From positions 2,852,001-2,916,000 of the forward strand of contig NZ_CP026304.1 of the NCBI RefSeq assembly GCF_003054555.1: 64,000 nt of DNA. The letters run 5' to 3'. The translations under genes were made by a program, and so were the position numbers. Source of the DNA: Streptomyces lunaelactis. Its GTDB lineage: Bacteria; Actinomycetota; Actinomycetes; Streptomycetales; Streptomycetaceae. The notes beneath the pieces are model-generated. The model made no database searches, had not been told where the DNA came from, and worked only from the letters and a program-made list of their open reading frames with translations. Every line of letters begins with the position of its first letter. Positions within the stretch are counted from its first letter, which is position 1. Below are positions 1-8,621 of the stretch, in pieces.

Positions 1-106
1 TCAGGGTAGAGCGCACGGGACCTGCGCGTAAGAGGCCGCGGGCTGCCGCTTGATAACGAACGTGACCCGGGACCACCGGCCCGAACCATCGGTCGATGTA
101 ACCATC

Positions 107-139
107 ACCTATCCCTTACCTATCCCTCACCTATCGGGT
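107..139. repeat. three 11-bp direct repeats (ACCTATCCCTT-like)
   Basis: Three consecutive copies of ACCTATC followed by CCTT, CCTC or GGGT occur at 107, 118 and 129, so the unit is 11 bp, one helical turn. The copies lie left of the lepA terminator. They could be an operator or activator site for a gene transcribed leftwards beyond the window edge; 11-bp phased direct repeats are typical of SARP-type activator sites. Nothing else is seen in 1-158. Confidence 0.55.
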
Positions 140-160
140 GATGCGTCCGCAGACACGCGA

Positions 161-193
161 AAAGCGCCCGTCCGGACCCCGGTCGGGCGCTTT
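161..193 (-). terminator. lepA terminator hairpin
   Basis: AAAGCGCCCG (161-170) pairs with CGGGCGCTTT (184-193) across a 13-nt loop, just past the lepA stop on the minus strand. The AAA/TTT ends make it usable in both directions. Confidence 0.8.
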
Positions 194-216
194 CGCTTGT
201 GGTCTCGGCGTGTGGG

Positions 217-2082
217 CTACTTCTTCGCCTTGCCGCCTTCGTCGCTGGACAGCACGGCGATGAAGGCGTCCTGCGGGACCTCCACGCTGCCGACCATCTT
301 CATCCGCTTCTTACCTTCCTTCTGCTTCTCCAGCAGCTTCCGCTTACGGGAGATGTCACCGCCGTAGCACTTGGCGAGGACGTCCTTGCGGATGGCGCGA
401 ATGGTCTCGCGGGCGATGACACGCGAGCCGATGGCCGCCTGGATGGGCACCTCGAAGGCCTGCCGCGGGATGAGCTCCCGAAGTTTGGCGACGAGCCGTA
501 CTCCGTACGCGTACGCCGCGTCCTTGTGAGTGACGGCGGAGAAGGCGTCGACCTTGTCGCCGTGCAGCAGGATGTCGACCTTGACCAGGCTGGCGGCCTG
601 CTCGCCGGTGGGCTCGTAGTCGAGGGAGGCGTAACCGCGCGTCTTGGACTTCAGCTGGTCGAAGAAGTCGAAGACGATCTCGGCGAGGGGGAGGGTGTAG
701 CGGATCTCGACCCGGTCCGAGGAGAGGTAGTCCATGCCGAGCAGGGTGCCGCGGCGGGTCTGGCAGAGCTCCATGATCGATCCGATGAACTCGCTGGGGG
801 CGAGGATCGTGGCCCGTACGACCGGCTCGTGCACCTCGGAGATCTTGCCCTCGGGGAACTCGCTCGGGTTGGTGACGGTGTGCTCGGTCCCGTCCTCCAT
901 GACCACGCGGTAGACGACGTTGGGGGCGGTGGCGATCAGGTCGAGCCCGAACTCACGCTCCAGGCGCTCGCGGATCACGTCCAGGTGCAGCAGCCCGAGG
1001 AAGCCCACGCGGAAGCCGAAGCCGAGGGCCGCGGAGGTCTCCGGCTCGTAGACCAGCGCGGCGTCGTTGAGCTGCAGCTTGTCGAGGGCCTCGCGGAGGT
1101 CCGGGTACTCCGAGCCGTCCAGCGGATAGAGGCCGGAGAACACCATGGGCTTGGGGTCCTTGTAGCCGCCCAGCGCCTCGGTCGCGCCCTTGGCGAAGGA
1201 GGTGATCGTGTCACCGACCTTGGACTGCCGTACGTCCTTCACACCCGTGATGATGTAGCCGACCTCGCCGACGCCGATGCCGTCGGCCGGGGTCATCTCC
1301 GGGGACGAGACACCGATCTCCAGCAGCTCGTGAGTGGCGCCGGTGGACATCATCCTGATGCGCTCGCGCTTGTTGAGCTGCCCGTCGACGACTCGTACGT
1401 ACGTCACGACACCGCGGTACGAGTCATAGACGGAGTCGAAGATCATCGCGCGAGCGGGCGCGTCGGCGACACCGACCGGGGCGGGGACATCGCGGACCAC
1501 GCGGTCCAGCAGGGCCTCCACGCCGACACCGGTCTTGGCCGAGACCTTGAGCACGTCCTCCGGCTGACAGCCGATGAGGTTGGCGAGCTCCTCGGAGAAC
1601 TTCTCCGGCTGCGCGGCCGGCAGGTCGATCTTGTTGAGAACCGGGACGATCGTGAGGTCGTTCTCCATCGCCAGGTAGAGGTTGGCGAGGGTCTGCGCCT
1701 CGATGCCCTGCGCGGCGTCGACCAGGAGGACCGTGCCCTCGCAGGCCGCGAGCGACCGCGACACCTCGTAGGTGAAGTCGACGTGCCCGGGGGTGTCGAT
1801 CATGTTCAGGATGTGAGTCCTGGCCTGGTCGGGCCCCTCGTTCGGAGCCCAGGGCAGCCGGACCGCCTGGGACTTGATCGTGATGCCGCGCTCGCGCTCG
1901 ATGTCCATGCGGTCGAGGTACTGAGCACGCATCTGCCGCTGGTCGACCACACCGGTCAGCTGGAGCATCCGGTCGGCGAGGGTCGACTTGCCGTGGTCGA
2001 TGTGCGCGATGATGCAGAAATTGCGGATCAGCGCCGGGTCGGTACGGCTCGGCTCGGGCACGTTGGTAGGAGTCGCGGGCAC
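217..2082 (-). CDS. lepA: Elongation factor 4 (LepA), ribosome back-translocating GTPase
   Basis: Encodes a 621-residue translational GTPase of the LepA/EF4 family, which acts on the ribosome and is thought to rescue stalled or mistranslocated complexes. The P-loop AHIDHGKST is at residues 26-34, followed by the switch region with RGITIKSQ, then DTPGH and NKID. The C-terminal LepA-specific region ends in the basic [16 protein letters not shown] segment. Length is normal for actinobacterial LepA. I chose the GTG at 2082 (protein [11 protein letters not shown]) because AGGA lies 6 nt upstream; the frame is open further upstream but runs into the rpsT promoter region. It is divergent from rpsT, the usual arrangement in Streptomyces. 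Confidence 0.97.
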   Translation of the reverse strand: MPATPTNVPEPSRTDPALIRNFCIIAHIDHGKSTLADRMLQLTGVVDQRQMRAQYLDRMDIERERGITIKSQAVRLPWAPNEGPDQARTHILNMIDTPGHVDFTYEVSRSLAACEGTVLLVDAAQGIEAQTLANLYLAMENDLTIVPVLNKIDLPAAQPEKFSEELANLIGCQPEDVLKVSAKTGVGVEALLDRVVRDVPAPVGVADAPARAMIFDSVYDSYRGVVTYVRVVDGQLNKRERIRMMSTGATHELLEIGVSSPEMTPADGIGVGEVGYIITGVKDVRQSKVGDTITSFAKGATEALGGYKDPKPMVFSGLYPLDGSEYPDLREALDKLQLNDAALVYEPETSAALGFGFRVGFLGLLHLDVIRERLEREFGLDLIATAPNVVYRVVMEDGTEHTVTNPSEFPEGKISEVHEPVVRATILAPSEFIGSIMELCQTRRGTLLGMDYLSSDRVEIRYTLPLAEIVFDFFDQLKSKTRGYASLDYEPTGEQAASLVKVDILLHGDKVDAFSAVTHKDAAYAYGVRLVAKLRELIPRQAFEVPIQAAIGSRVIARETIRAIRKDVLAKCYGGDISRKRKLLEKQKEGKKRMKMVGSVEVPQDAFIAVLSSDEGGKAKK

Positions 2083-2181
2083 GCAGGGTCCTGATTCTTG
2101 AGACGCGGGGCGTCTCGTCTCGGGCGATGTCGGATCGATACGTAGGCTCCATCGTCCCACGGGAACGGGACTGCGCCCGGT

Positions 2182-2211
2182 TTGGGCCGGTGGATGGGCG
2201 GCTGGTAGTCT
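2182..2211 (+). promoter_or_regulatory. putative rpsT promoter
   Basis: TTGGGC (2182-2187) and TAGTCT (2206-2211) are separated by 18 nt and sit about 80 nt upstream of the rpsT GTG, in the lepA/rpsT divergent gap. They match a vegetative (HrdB-type) promoter only moderately. Confidence 0.45.
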
Positions 2212-2290
2212 GGGCAGCTGTGTCTCGTGCGCTCTCAGTGCGGGACACAACCTCAGAGATCAAGATCATCGAACCTGCAAAGGCTCTTTC

Positions 2291-2557
2291 GTGGCGAACA
2301 TCAAGTCCCAGATCAAGCGGAACAAGACGAACGAGAAGGCGCGCCTGCGTAACAAGGCCGTCAAGTCGTCGCTCAAGACCGCGGTCCGCAAGGCCCGTGA
2401 GGCTGTCGCCTCGGGCGACGTCGAGAAGGCCACTGTGGCCGTCCGTGAGGCGTCGCAGAAGCTCGACAAGGCCGTCTCCAAGGGTGTCATCCACAAGAAC
2501 GCCGCCGCCAACAAGAAGTCGGCGCTGGCCACCAAGGTTGGCTCCCTCCAGGGCTGA
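2291..2557 (+). CDS. rpsT: 30S ribosomal protein S20
   Basis: Encodes an 88-residue, strongly basic and alpha-helical protein that binds the 5' domain of 16S rRNA during early 30S assembly. The sequence begins [18 protein letters not shown], the family signature, and its length is typical of actinobacterial S20. It starts with GTG, preceded by AAAGG. It is a single-gene unit, divergent from lepA and convergent with holA, with a strong hairpin downstream at 2677-2721. Confidence 0.97.
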   Translation: MANIKSQIKRNKTNEKARLRNKAVKSSLKTAVRKAREAVASGDVEKATVAVREASQKLDKAVSKGVIHKNAAANKKSALATKVGSLQG

Positions 2558-2620
2558 GCTCTTGACTGATCGCCGGTAGGGACCAAGCGGGCCCTCTCTC
2601 CCGCTCCTTCCCGGCACCCC

Positions 2621-2660
2621 GCGCCGCACACCGAACGCGTTCGCCACGCGGGTGCGGCGC
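2621..2660. repeat. hairpin enclosing a perfect 12-bp palindrome
   Basis: GCGCCGCAC (2621-2629) is the reverse complement of GTGCGGCGC (2652-2660). The loop contains CGAACGCGTTCG (2632-2643), a perfect palindrome. It sits between the rpsT stop and its terminator. It may be a processing or termination structure or a protein site. Confidence 0.55.
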
Positions 2661-2676
2661 ACAAAGCGTGAACTGT

Positions 2677-2721
2677 AAGGCCCCGACCGCCGCCCTTCCC
2701 CAGGACGACGACCGGGGCCTT
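2677..2721. terminator. bidirectional terminator between rpsT and holA
   Basis: AAGGCCCCG (2677-2685) pairs with CGGGGCCTT (2713-2721), with further partial pairing inside. It is placed between two convergent genes. Confidence 0.7.
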
Positions 2722-2782
2722 TGGCGTGGGTGGGGTCGGGGCTGGGCCGCGAAGGCGGTGGGGCTACCGCGGGGTCCCTCCA

Positions 2783-2910
2783 CGCCGCGCAGCCGGCGCT
2801 CTGGGCCCAGGGCGGGTCGGTCCGCGCCGCGAAGCCGGTGCTCTGGGGTCCGCGGGTACGCCGTACCCCGCACCCCTCCCGGGGTCCGGGGCTTGCCCCG
2901 GTTCGGGAAG
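2783..2910. repeat. non-coding repeats between rpsT and holA
   Basis: A 23-bp GC-rich sequence at 2783-2805 is repeated with three differences at 2825-2847, a 42-bp period. It is followed at about 2872-2910 by a CCCGGGGTCCGGGGC...GCCCCGG...CGGGAAGGG hairpin cluster, resembling intergenic repeats I know from Streptomyces genomes. No gene is supported in 2558-2932. Confidence 0.5.
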
Positions 2911-2932
2911 GGCGGGAGGGAAGGCCCGCGGG

Positions 2933-3919
2933 CTACCGCCTCGACCGCGCCGCCCGGGCGACCGCTACCACGGCCTTCTCCAGCGCGTACTCCGGATCGT
3001 CTCCGCCGCCCTTGACCCCGGCATCCGCATCCGCCACCGCGCGCAGCGCCATCGCCACCCCGTCCGGCGTCCAGCCGCGCATCTGCTGCCGTACCCGGTC
3101 GATCTTCCACGGCGGCATCCCCAGCTCACGTGCGAGATCCGCGGGCCGCCCGCCCCGCGCCGAGGACAGCTTGCCGATCGCCCGCACCCCCTGTGCCAGC
3201 GCGCTCGTGATCAGCACCGGCGCGACCCCCGTCGACAGCGACCAGCGCAACGCCTCCAGCGCCTCCGCCGCACGCCCCTCCACCGCACGGTCGGCAACCG
3301 TGAAGCTGGAGGCCTCGGCCCGGCCCTTGTAGTACCGCCCGACGACCGCCTCGTCGATCGTGCCCGCGACGTCCGAGGCCAGCTGCGAGACCGCGCTCGC
3401 CAGCTCCCGCAGATCGCTGCCGATGGAGTCGACCAGCGCCTGGCACGCCTCGGGCGTCGCCGACCGCCCCAGCGCGCGGAACTCGGAGCGTACGAACGTG
3501 AGCCGCTCCGCGGGCTTCGTGGTCTTGGGGCAGGCGACCTCACGCGCCCCGGCCTTGCGCGCCGCGTCCAGCAGCCCCTTGCCCTTGGCGCCGCCGGCGT
3601 GCAGCAGGACGAGGGTGATCTCCTCGGCAGGCGCGTCGAGATAGCTCTTGACGTCCTTGATCGTGTCGGCGGACAGATCCTGTGCGTTGCGCACGACGAC
3701 GACCTTGCGCTCGGCGAAGAGCGAGGGGCTGGTCAGCTCCGCGAGGGTGCCGGGCTGGAGCTGGTCGGAGGTGAGGTCGCGTACGTCCGTATCGGCGTCG
3801 GCGGCCCGCGCGGCCGCCACCACCTGCTGCACGGCACGGTCGAGGAGCAGGTCCTCCTGGCCCACGGCGAGCGTGACGGGGGCGAGAGTGTCGTCGGTCG
3901 AATTCTTCCTGGTGGCCAT
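2933..3919 (-). CDS. holA: DNA polymerase III delta subunit
   Basis: Encodes a 328-residue HolA-type clamp-loader subunit, which opens the beta sliding clamp during replication. The N-terminal part matches the family (VTLAVGQEDLLLDRAV near residue 15, then LFAERKVVVVRNAQDL). The C-terminal half carries the helical collar pattern (ALEALRWSLSTGVAPVLIT). I chose the ATG at 3919 (MATRKNSTDDTLAPVT). The frame is open to 4093, but that extension is low-complexity and overlaps the start of the divergent small gene at 3992. The gene order holA-comEC-comEA is usual in Streptomyces; here NAT and a transporter remnant lie between. Confidence 0.94.
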   Translation of the reverse strand: MATRKNSTDDTLAPVTLAVGQEDLLLDRAVQQVVAAARAADADTDVRDLTSDQLQPGTLAELTSPSLFAERKVVVVRNAQDLSADTIKDVKSYLDAPAEEITLVLLHAGGAKGKGLLDAARKAGAREVACPKTTKPAERLTFVRSEFRALGRSATPEACQALVDSIGSDLRELASAVSQLASDVAGTIDEAVVGRYYKGRAEASSFTVADRAVEGRAAEALEALRWSLSTGVAPVLITSALAQGVRAIGKLSSARGGRPADLARELGMPPWKIDRVRQQMRGWTPDGVAMALRAVADADAGVKGGGDDPEYALEKAVVAVARAARSRR

Positions 3920-3991
3920 CGCGGTCCAGCATCCCACGGGGCACTGACACTCCCGTGCGGACCGGGTGTTCGCGTACCCGAGAATGGAGCG

Positions 3992-4237
3992 GTGAGTGAC
4001 GCGAGACATGTACTGGTGCTGCCCGACCGCGACGCCGCCGAGGAGGTGGCGCTGGAGCTGGCCGGCCGCTTCGGCGTGGCCGAGGAGCCCCACCTCGTAC
4101 GCGATGCGCTGGCCGGCGAGGACGACGCCGAGGACGCCCAGTGGCTGGTCGTGGTGGAGGACCCGCAGGCCCGGCTCGACCCCATGGCGCTGGACGAGTT
4201 CGCCGCCGAGTACGAGGGGTGGCTGGAGTCTCCTTAG
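3992..4237 (+). CDS. conserved small acidic hypothetical protein
   Basis: Encodes 81 residues starting VSDARHVLVLPDRDAAEEVA, rich in Asp and Glu, with an alternating beta/alpha look and no Cys or membrane segment. The GTG start has GGAG 6 nt upstream (gaatGGAGcgGTG). It is divergent from holA with a 72-nt gap. I do not recognise a function. The acidic charge and small alpha/beta shape suggest a soluble accessory protein, but this is inference. Confidence 0.7.
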   Translation: MSDARHVLVLPDRDAAEEVALELAGRFGVAEEPHLVRDALAGEDDAEDAQWLVVVEDPQARLDPMALDEFAAEYEGWLESP

Positions 4238-4272
4238 CCGTTCCCGTCAACCCTTCGTGTGAGCCGCTCGCG

Positions 4273-5067
4273 TCAGCCGTTCGCGTTGCCCGGGGCGGGC
4301 GGCAGCCGGTCGAGCACCAGCCCGAAGTGGTCACGGTAGGCCGCCAGTAGCGCCGCGTCGTCGGCCAGCGGCTGCTCATGGCGCTCGCCGCCCACGGTGG
4401 TGACCAGCTTGCGGCCGCTGAGCGTGATCCTGCCCTCGGGGGTGAGCCGGGAGCAGACCACGGACCGGGGGAAGTGGGAGCCGGGCGAGGTGCGGTGCCA
4501 CCAGGCTCCGGCCTCGAAGTCGGCGAGGACACGGGGCCGCGTATCGAGGCGGAACTGCGGTTTGCCGTCGCGGTAGACGTCGAGGTCGCCGTACTCAGGC
4601 GCCTCCGCGATCCTGAACGTACCGGCCGGGTCCCGCTGATCCCCGCGCTCGTCGAGGACGAGGGGGTGGTGGGCATGGTCCCCGAAGCCGACGTCGGCCA
4701 GCCAGGGCCCGGAGGAGTCCGCCGTCTCGACGCGCAGGGCGAGATGGTCGTACGGGATGCCGAGCCGCCCCGCGTCGCCGAAGACGCGTCCCTGGAGGAG
4801 GGTGACCGTGAAGCCGAGGCCGCGCAGCAACGCGGCGAATGCGCCGTTGAGTTCGTAGCAGAAGCCGCCGCGCCGGGCGTCCACGATCTTGGCGAGGAGC
4901 GGCTTCTCCTCGAGCACGATGTCCTCACCGAGGTGGATGGAGAGGTTCTCGAACGGAACCGTCCACAAGTGCCGCAACTGCAGATCACGCAGGGCGGCGG
5001 CGTCTGCGCGCTCTGGACGGGTGGCTCCGATACGGCGGAGATAGGCATCGAGGAGGTTGGCATCCAT
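4273..5067 (-). CDS. arylamine N-acetyltransferase
   Basis: Encodes a 264-residue NAT-family enzyme, which transfers acetyl from acetyl-CoA to arylamines or hydrazines, or works in amide synthesis of aromatic natural products. The Cys-His-Asp triad is visible: C70 in RGGFCYELN, H108 in PYDHLALRV and D125 in WLADVGFGD. Length is normal. The ATG at 5067 (MDANLLDAYLRRIG) fits the family start; the extra 12 residues upstream do not. The gene lies between holA and the comEC end, where core genes are normally adjacent in Streptomyces, so it was probably inserted locally with the transporter remnant next to it. Confidence 0.92.
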   Translation of the reverse strand: MDANLLDAYLRRIGATRPERADAAALRDLQLRHLWTVPFENLSIHLGEDIVLEEKPLLAKIVDARRGGFCYELNGAFAALLRGLGFTVTLLQGRVFGDAGRLGIPYDHLALRVETADSSGPWLADVGFGDHAHHPLVLDERGDQRDPAGTFRIAEAPEYGDLDVYRDGKPQFRLDTRPRVLADFEAGAWWHRTSPGSHFPRSVVCSRLTPEGRITLSGRKLVTTVGGERHEQPLADDAALLAAYRDHFGLVLDRLPPAPGNANG

Positions 5068-5115
5068 GGGAGAAGTCTGACGCGCCCTCGTCCCGCCCGC
5101 CATGGACCACTGGTC

Positions 5116-5405
5116 CTAGGGCTGTCGCCCGAGGGGGCCGGGTGCTGCGGGTTCGCGCTCGGGGTCGGGGTCCTGGTCCAGCTCGGGAGCGGCGTCCGGG
5201 GCAGAAGCGGCGTCGGGCCGGGGTCCAGGTCGGGGAGTTCACGCAGGCGCGGTACGGGTGAGAGCAGCAGCCACACGACCGAGAGGACCGCTCCGGCGGT
5301 GCCGATCCACAGGGCCGGGCACAGGCCGACGGTGCTGCCGAGCAGCCCGCCGAGGAAGGCGCCTACCGGCCGGAAGGCGTGGGTGAGCGCGTAGTAGGCG
5401 CCTTT
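5116..5405 (-). pseudogene. C-terminal remnant of an MFS transporter
   Basis: Read on the minus strand from about 5405, the frame gives YYALTHAFRPVGAFLGGLLG, then STVGLCPALWIGTAGAVLS and VVWLLLSPVPRLRELPDLDP. This is the last two membrane helices and the cytoplasmic tail of a major-facilitator permease. The upstream part is missing. Just after LPDLDP the natural tail (PDAAPELDQDPDPEREP, ending GRQP and TAG at 5116) is in another frame, so there is also a frameshift near 5215. Its left-over 5' end overlaps the comEC stop, marking a deletion joint near 5405-5425. Confidence 0.7.
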
Positions 5406-7996
5406 CTTTGCAAGGATATCTTTTCAAGGCTCGCCCGCAGCTCGCGGCCGTGTCCCGCCACCGCGATCGCCCCCTCCGTGTCGGTGCGCAGCACCACCGC
5501 TCCCCCGGACCGGAGCGCGCCGACGGTACGGGGCGAGGGGTGCCCGTAAGGGTTGTCCCGGCCACAGGAGATCAACGCCAGGCGCGGTCGCACGCTCCGC
5601 AGCAGCCCCGGGTCCTGGTGGGCCGATCCGTGATGGGCGACCTTGAGGACATCGACCGGCGGGAGTACCGGAAAGGCCCGCAACAGCCCCCGCTGGGCCG
5701 GTGGTTCGAGGTCGCCGAGGAGCAGGAGGGTGGGGCCGCCGTCGATCCGTACGAACAGCGTGACGCTCGCGTCATTGGGCCCGTCCGGTGCGGCGGTTCG
5801 GCCAGGACCCCGTGCCGACGGCGGCCACAGGACCTGCCAGGCGAGCCGCCCGACCCGGCGCTGCTCCCCCGGTCCCGCGCGGATGACCGGCACCCCCGCG
5901 GCGACGGTCGTTCTCCGTACGAACGCGCTCTGGCCCCGCGGCTCGTCGAATGTCGTCGTCTGGACCGCGCCCACCGCCCGCCCCCTCAGCACCCCGGGCA
6001 GCCCCCGGACATGGTCGGCGTGAAAATGCGTCAGCAGGACCAGCGGAACCCGGGTGACGCCCAGATCGCGCAGACAACGGTCGGCGAGCTCCGGGTCGGG
6101 CCCCGCGTCGACGACCACAGCCGCGCCGTCTCCCGCCGCGAGCACCGTCGTGTCCCCCTGCCCGACATCGCACATCGCGAACGTCCAGCCCGGCGGCGGC
6201 CAGCCGGTGACGACCCTGGTGAGCCGGGCCGGGCGCAGCACGGCGAGCAGGAGCAGCAGCGCGCAGACGACGGCCACCCAGGGGCGGCGCGGCAGCCGGC
6301 GCGCGACGAGCACGATCAGGGCCGTGAGGGCGGCGAGCAGCAGCCCGCCGGGCCAGCCGTCCGGCCAGCCCACCTCCGCCCCGGGCAGCGCCGCCCCGGC
6401 ACGGGCGACGGAGGCGATCCACCCGGCGGGCCACCCCGCACACCGGGCCAGTACCTCTGCGACCGGTATGGCGAGCGGTGCCGCGGCGAGAGCGGCGAAG
6501 CCGAGGATCGTGGCCGGGCCGACCGCGAGTTCGGCGGCGAGGTTGCAGGGGATCGCCACCAGGCTGACCCTGGCCGCGAACACCGCCACCACGGGTGCGC
6601 ACACGGCCTGTGCCGCGGCTGACGCGGCCAGCGCCTCGGCGAGCCTGGGCGGCACCCCTCTGCGTTGCAGCGCCGCGCTCCACCCCGGGCCGATGGTGAG
6701 CAGGGCGCCGGTTGCCAGCACGGAGAGCAGAAAGCCGTAACTGCGCGCCAGCCAGGGGTCGTACAGGACGAGCAGCAGTACGGCGGCGGCCAGCGCGGGG
6801 ATCAGTGACCGGCGGCGCCCGGTGGCGATGGCGAGCAGCGTGATCAACCCGCACGCGGCGGCCCGCAGCACGCTGGGATCGGGACGGCACACGACCACGA
6901 AGGCGAGCGTGAGCCCCCCTCCGATGAGTGCGGTCCCACGCAGCGTGATGCCCAACCGTGGTGCGAGGCCGCGTCGTTCGGCCAGCAGGGCGGTGCCCGG
7001 CGGCCCGATCAGCAGGACGAGCACAAGGGTCAGGTTGCTTCCGGAGACGGCGAGCAAGTGCGTGAGGTCGGTCGCCTCGAAGGCGTCGTGCAGCTCGGGC
7101 GGGATCCGGGAGGTGTCCCCGACGACCAGCCCGGGCAACAGGGCGCGGGCGTCCGGGGCGAGCCCTTCCGTCGCCTCGCGCAGTCCGGTCCGCAGGTCTC
7201 CGGCCGTGCGCTGGAGGGAGGTTGGCGGGCCGGTGATCGGCGGTGGGCCGTCCCCTTGAACCCGCAGTACGGCGGCGAACCGGTCGTCCGCGCTCAGTGG
7301 GGGCGCGAGCCGCCCTGCCATCCGCAGCCGGGTGGAGGGCAGCAGCCGCTGCCACTGCTCGACGGAGCCTCCTGGCCCACCGGACGGCACGATCACCAGG
7401 ACAGGTGTCCGGGTCGCGGTTACCGCACCGCCCGGCGCTGTCACCCGGGTCGCCTCCGCGTCCAGCACGACAGACCCGGCCGCCATGTGGTCGCCGCGGA
7501 CCCGGGGCCGGATCGGTCGCGGATCGGAGGTGACCGTCAACTCGGCGGTGACGTAGGCGGATTGGTCCGCCAGGGCGGGAAGCGGACCGCGGTGCAGATC
7601 CGCGCCATGCAGTCCGGCCGAGGCCGCACCCGCGGCGGCGCACAGCAACAGCGCGGCGAGGGCGGTGCCGTTGAGCCGACGGCGACGCCGTTGCCGTTGC
7701 CTGGGCTCGGACAGGCGCTGCTGTCCGCCGACCGGCGGTACTCGGCGGGCAGCCGGAAGTCCGAGAGGCGCGCGTACGGTACGCAGCGCCGCCGGAGCCA
7801 GTAACAGAGCCGCCACGGCGACACAGGCCGCCACACCCGCCGCCGTCCACCACCCCCGCGCACCCAGCGCGAGAGCAGCCGCGGCCCAGGCCGCCAGGGC
7901 GGGCGGCACCAGGCGCAGATCGGCCGGTCCCTCCTGCCGCGGGTCCGAGGCCCCCAGCCGATGGCCCGACGCGGCATGAACCACCGCGCGTGTCAC
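5363..7996 (-). CDS. comEC: ComEC/Rec2-family DNA channel protein
   Basis: Encodes 877 residues in the order N-terminal membrane helices, OB-like DUF4131 region, competence permease domain with many helices, and C-terminal metallo-beta-lactamase-like domain with H657-F-H659-A-D661-H662 and a later HHGSAHQDP. The family forms the inner-membrane channel for single-stranded DNA uptake. I place the start at GTG 7996 because in the uninterrupted chromosome it would overlap the comEA stop as GTGA; the frame runs open through attL into the element. The extreme C-terminus (KISLQRKAPTTRSPTPSGR) comes from a joint with the MFS remnant and is unlike the family. Its normal upstream partner and promoter have been displaced 13.5 kb by the element. 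Confidence 0.9.
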   Translation of the reverse strand: MTRAVVHAASGHRLGASDPRQEGPADLRLVPPALAAWAAAALALGARGWWTAAGVAACVAVAALLLAPAALRTVRAPLGLPAARRVPPVGGQQRLSEPRQRQRRRRRLNGTALAALLLCAAAGAASAGLHGADLHRGPLPALADQSAYVTAELTVTSDPRPIRPRVRGDHMAAGSVVLDAEATRVTAPGGAVTATRTPVLVIVPSGGPGGSVEQWQRLLPSTRLRMAGRLAPPLSADDRFAAVLRVQGDGPPPITGPPTSLQRTAGDLRTGLREATEGLAPDARALLPGLVVGDTSRIPPELHDAFEATDLTHLLAVSGSNLTLVLVLLIGPPGTALLAERRGLAPRLGITLRGTALIGGGLTLAFVVVCRPDPSVLRAAACGLITLLAIATGRRRSLIPALAAAVLLLVLYDPWLARSYGFLLSVLATGALLTIGPGWSAALQRRGVPPRLAEALAASAAAQAVCAPVVAVFAARVSLVAIPCNLAAELAVGPATILGFAALAAAPLAIPVAEVLARCAGWPAGWIASVARAGAALPGAEVGWPDGWPGGLLLAALTALIVLVARRLPRRPWVAVVCALLLLLAVLRPARLTRVVTGWPPPGWTFAMCDVGQGDTTVLAAGDGAAVVVDAGPDPELADRCLRDLGVTRVPLVLLTHFHADHVRGLPGVLRGRAVGAVQTTTFDEPRGQSAFVRRTTVAAGVPVIRAGPGEQRRVGRLAWQVLWPPSARGPGRTAAPDGPNDASVTLFVRIDGGPTLLLLGDLEPPAQRGLLRAFPVLPPVDVLKVAHHGSAHQDPGLLRSVRPRLALISCGRDNPYGHPSPRTVGALRSGGAVVLRTDTEGAIAVAGHGRELRASLEKISLQRKAPTTRSPTPSGR

Positions 7997-8013
7997 GGCC
8001 GGACCCGGGTCTG

Positions 8014-8055
8014 GAGCTCCGCGAACCGGCGGTCCCCCAAGGGTCCATGGAGACC
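8014..8055. other. attL (left junction of the element)
   Basis: On the minus strand the element arm GGTCTCCATGGAC (8055-8043) is followed by the core GAC (8034-8032) and the chromosomal arm CGCCGG...TTCGCGGAGCTC (down to 8014). In the comEA frame the chromosomal side reads RRFAELQTRVRP then TGA, the lost comEA C-terminus. Only GAC is shared with attR, as expected for a serine integrase. Confidence 0.88.
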
Positions 8056-8080
8056 TAAGAGGTAGCGGATTTGCAAGCAA
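8053..8080 (-). promoter_or_regulatory. candidate leftward promoter at the element left end
   Basis: On the minus strand TTGCTT (8080-8075) and TTAGGT (8058-8053) are separated by 16 nt. In the excised circle this would lie directly upstream of attP and int, giving a short leader. In the integrated state it points at comEC, about 50 nt from its GTG. The match is modest and this is an inference from position. Confidence 0.3.
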
Positions 8081-8086
8081 AGAAGC

Positions 8087-8122
8087 GGCCCCATACCGGC
8101 GCGTCAACGCCGATACGGGGCC
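8087..8122. terminator. stem-loop at the element left end
   Basis: GGCCCCATACCGGCG (8087-8101) pairs with CGCCGATACGGGGCC (8108-8122) with one A/C-type mismatch and a 6-nt loop. It may block read-through between the element and the chromosome, or act on the leader of the HNH gene. Confidence 0.6.
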
Positions 8123-8156
8123 TAACGGACACCTGACAGACCAGGAGACCCGCTCA

Positions 8157-8621
8157 ATGAAAGCTATCCCGATCACTGCGCCCATCACAGAGGCGGACAC
8201 GCGTCGCTTCTGGGTGAAGGTCGCACTGCCCAACGAGAACGGCTGTCTGCTCTGGACTGCCGGAAAGACGAGCCGCGGGTACGGAGCCTTCGATCACTGC
8301 GGGCGCAAGGTTGTCGCCCATCGCTTCGCGTACGCAGCCCTGGTCGGCCCGGTCCCTGAGGGGCTGGAGCTGGACCACCTGTGCCGCGACCGGGCCTGCG
8401 TCACCCCGGATCACCTGGAACCTGTCACACACGTGGAGAACGTCCGGCGCGGGGATGCGGGCACGAACCAGGCAGTCAAGACGCACTGCCCGCAGGGTCA
8501 CGAGTACGACGATGCGAACACCTATGCCGCGCCCGGGAACCGGCGGAGGTGCCGCGGCTGCCACCGCGAGCACATGCGCGCCCGTCGTGCCACCCAGCGC
8601 ACGCAGGGCGGTGCGGCATGA
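8157..8621 (+). CDS. HNH endonuclease, phage type
   Basis: Encodes 154 residues with an HNH_3-type fold. The sequence holds GCLLWTAGKTSRGYGAF, VAHRFAYAALVGPVPEG, the ELDHLCRDRACVTPDHLEPVT core with the paired His and Asn-like positions, and a zinc-binding tail CPQGHEYDD...RRRCRGCHREH. Such proteins nick or cut DNA and are common in actinobacterial phages and mobile elements as homing or recombination helpers. ATG at 8157 has AGGAG 8 nt upstream. It is the first gene of a rightward operon and overlaps the ERF gene by ATGA. Confidence 0.88.
   Translation: MKAIPITAPITEADTRRFWVKVALPNENGCLLWTAGKTSRGYGAFDHCGRKVVAHRFAYAALVGPVPEGLELDHLCRDRACVTPDHLEPVTHVENVRRGDAGTNQAVKTHCPQGHEYDDANTYAAPGNRRRCRGCHREHMRARRATQRTQGGAA

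Noticed and set aside
199..2094. Long open frame on the plus strand over lepA
   Set aside because: It is the mirror of lepA caused by high-GC codon bias; its product is low-complexity and has no family features.
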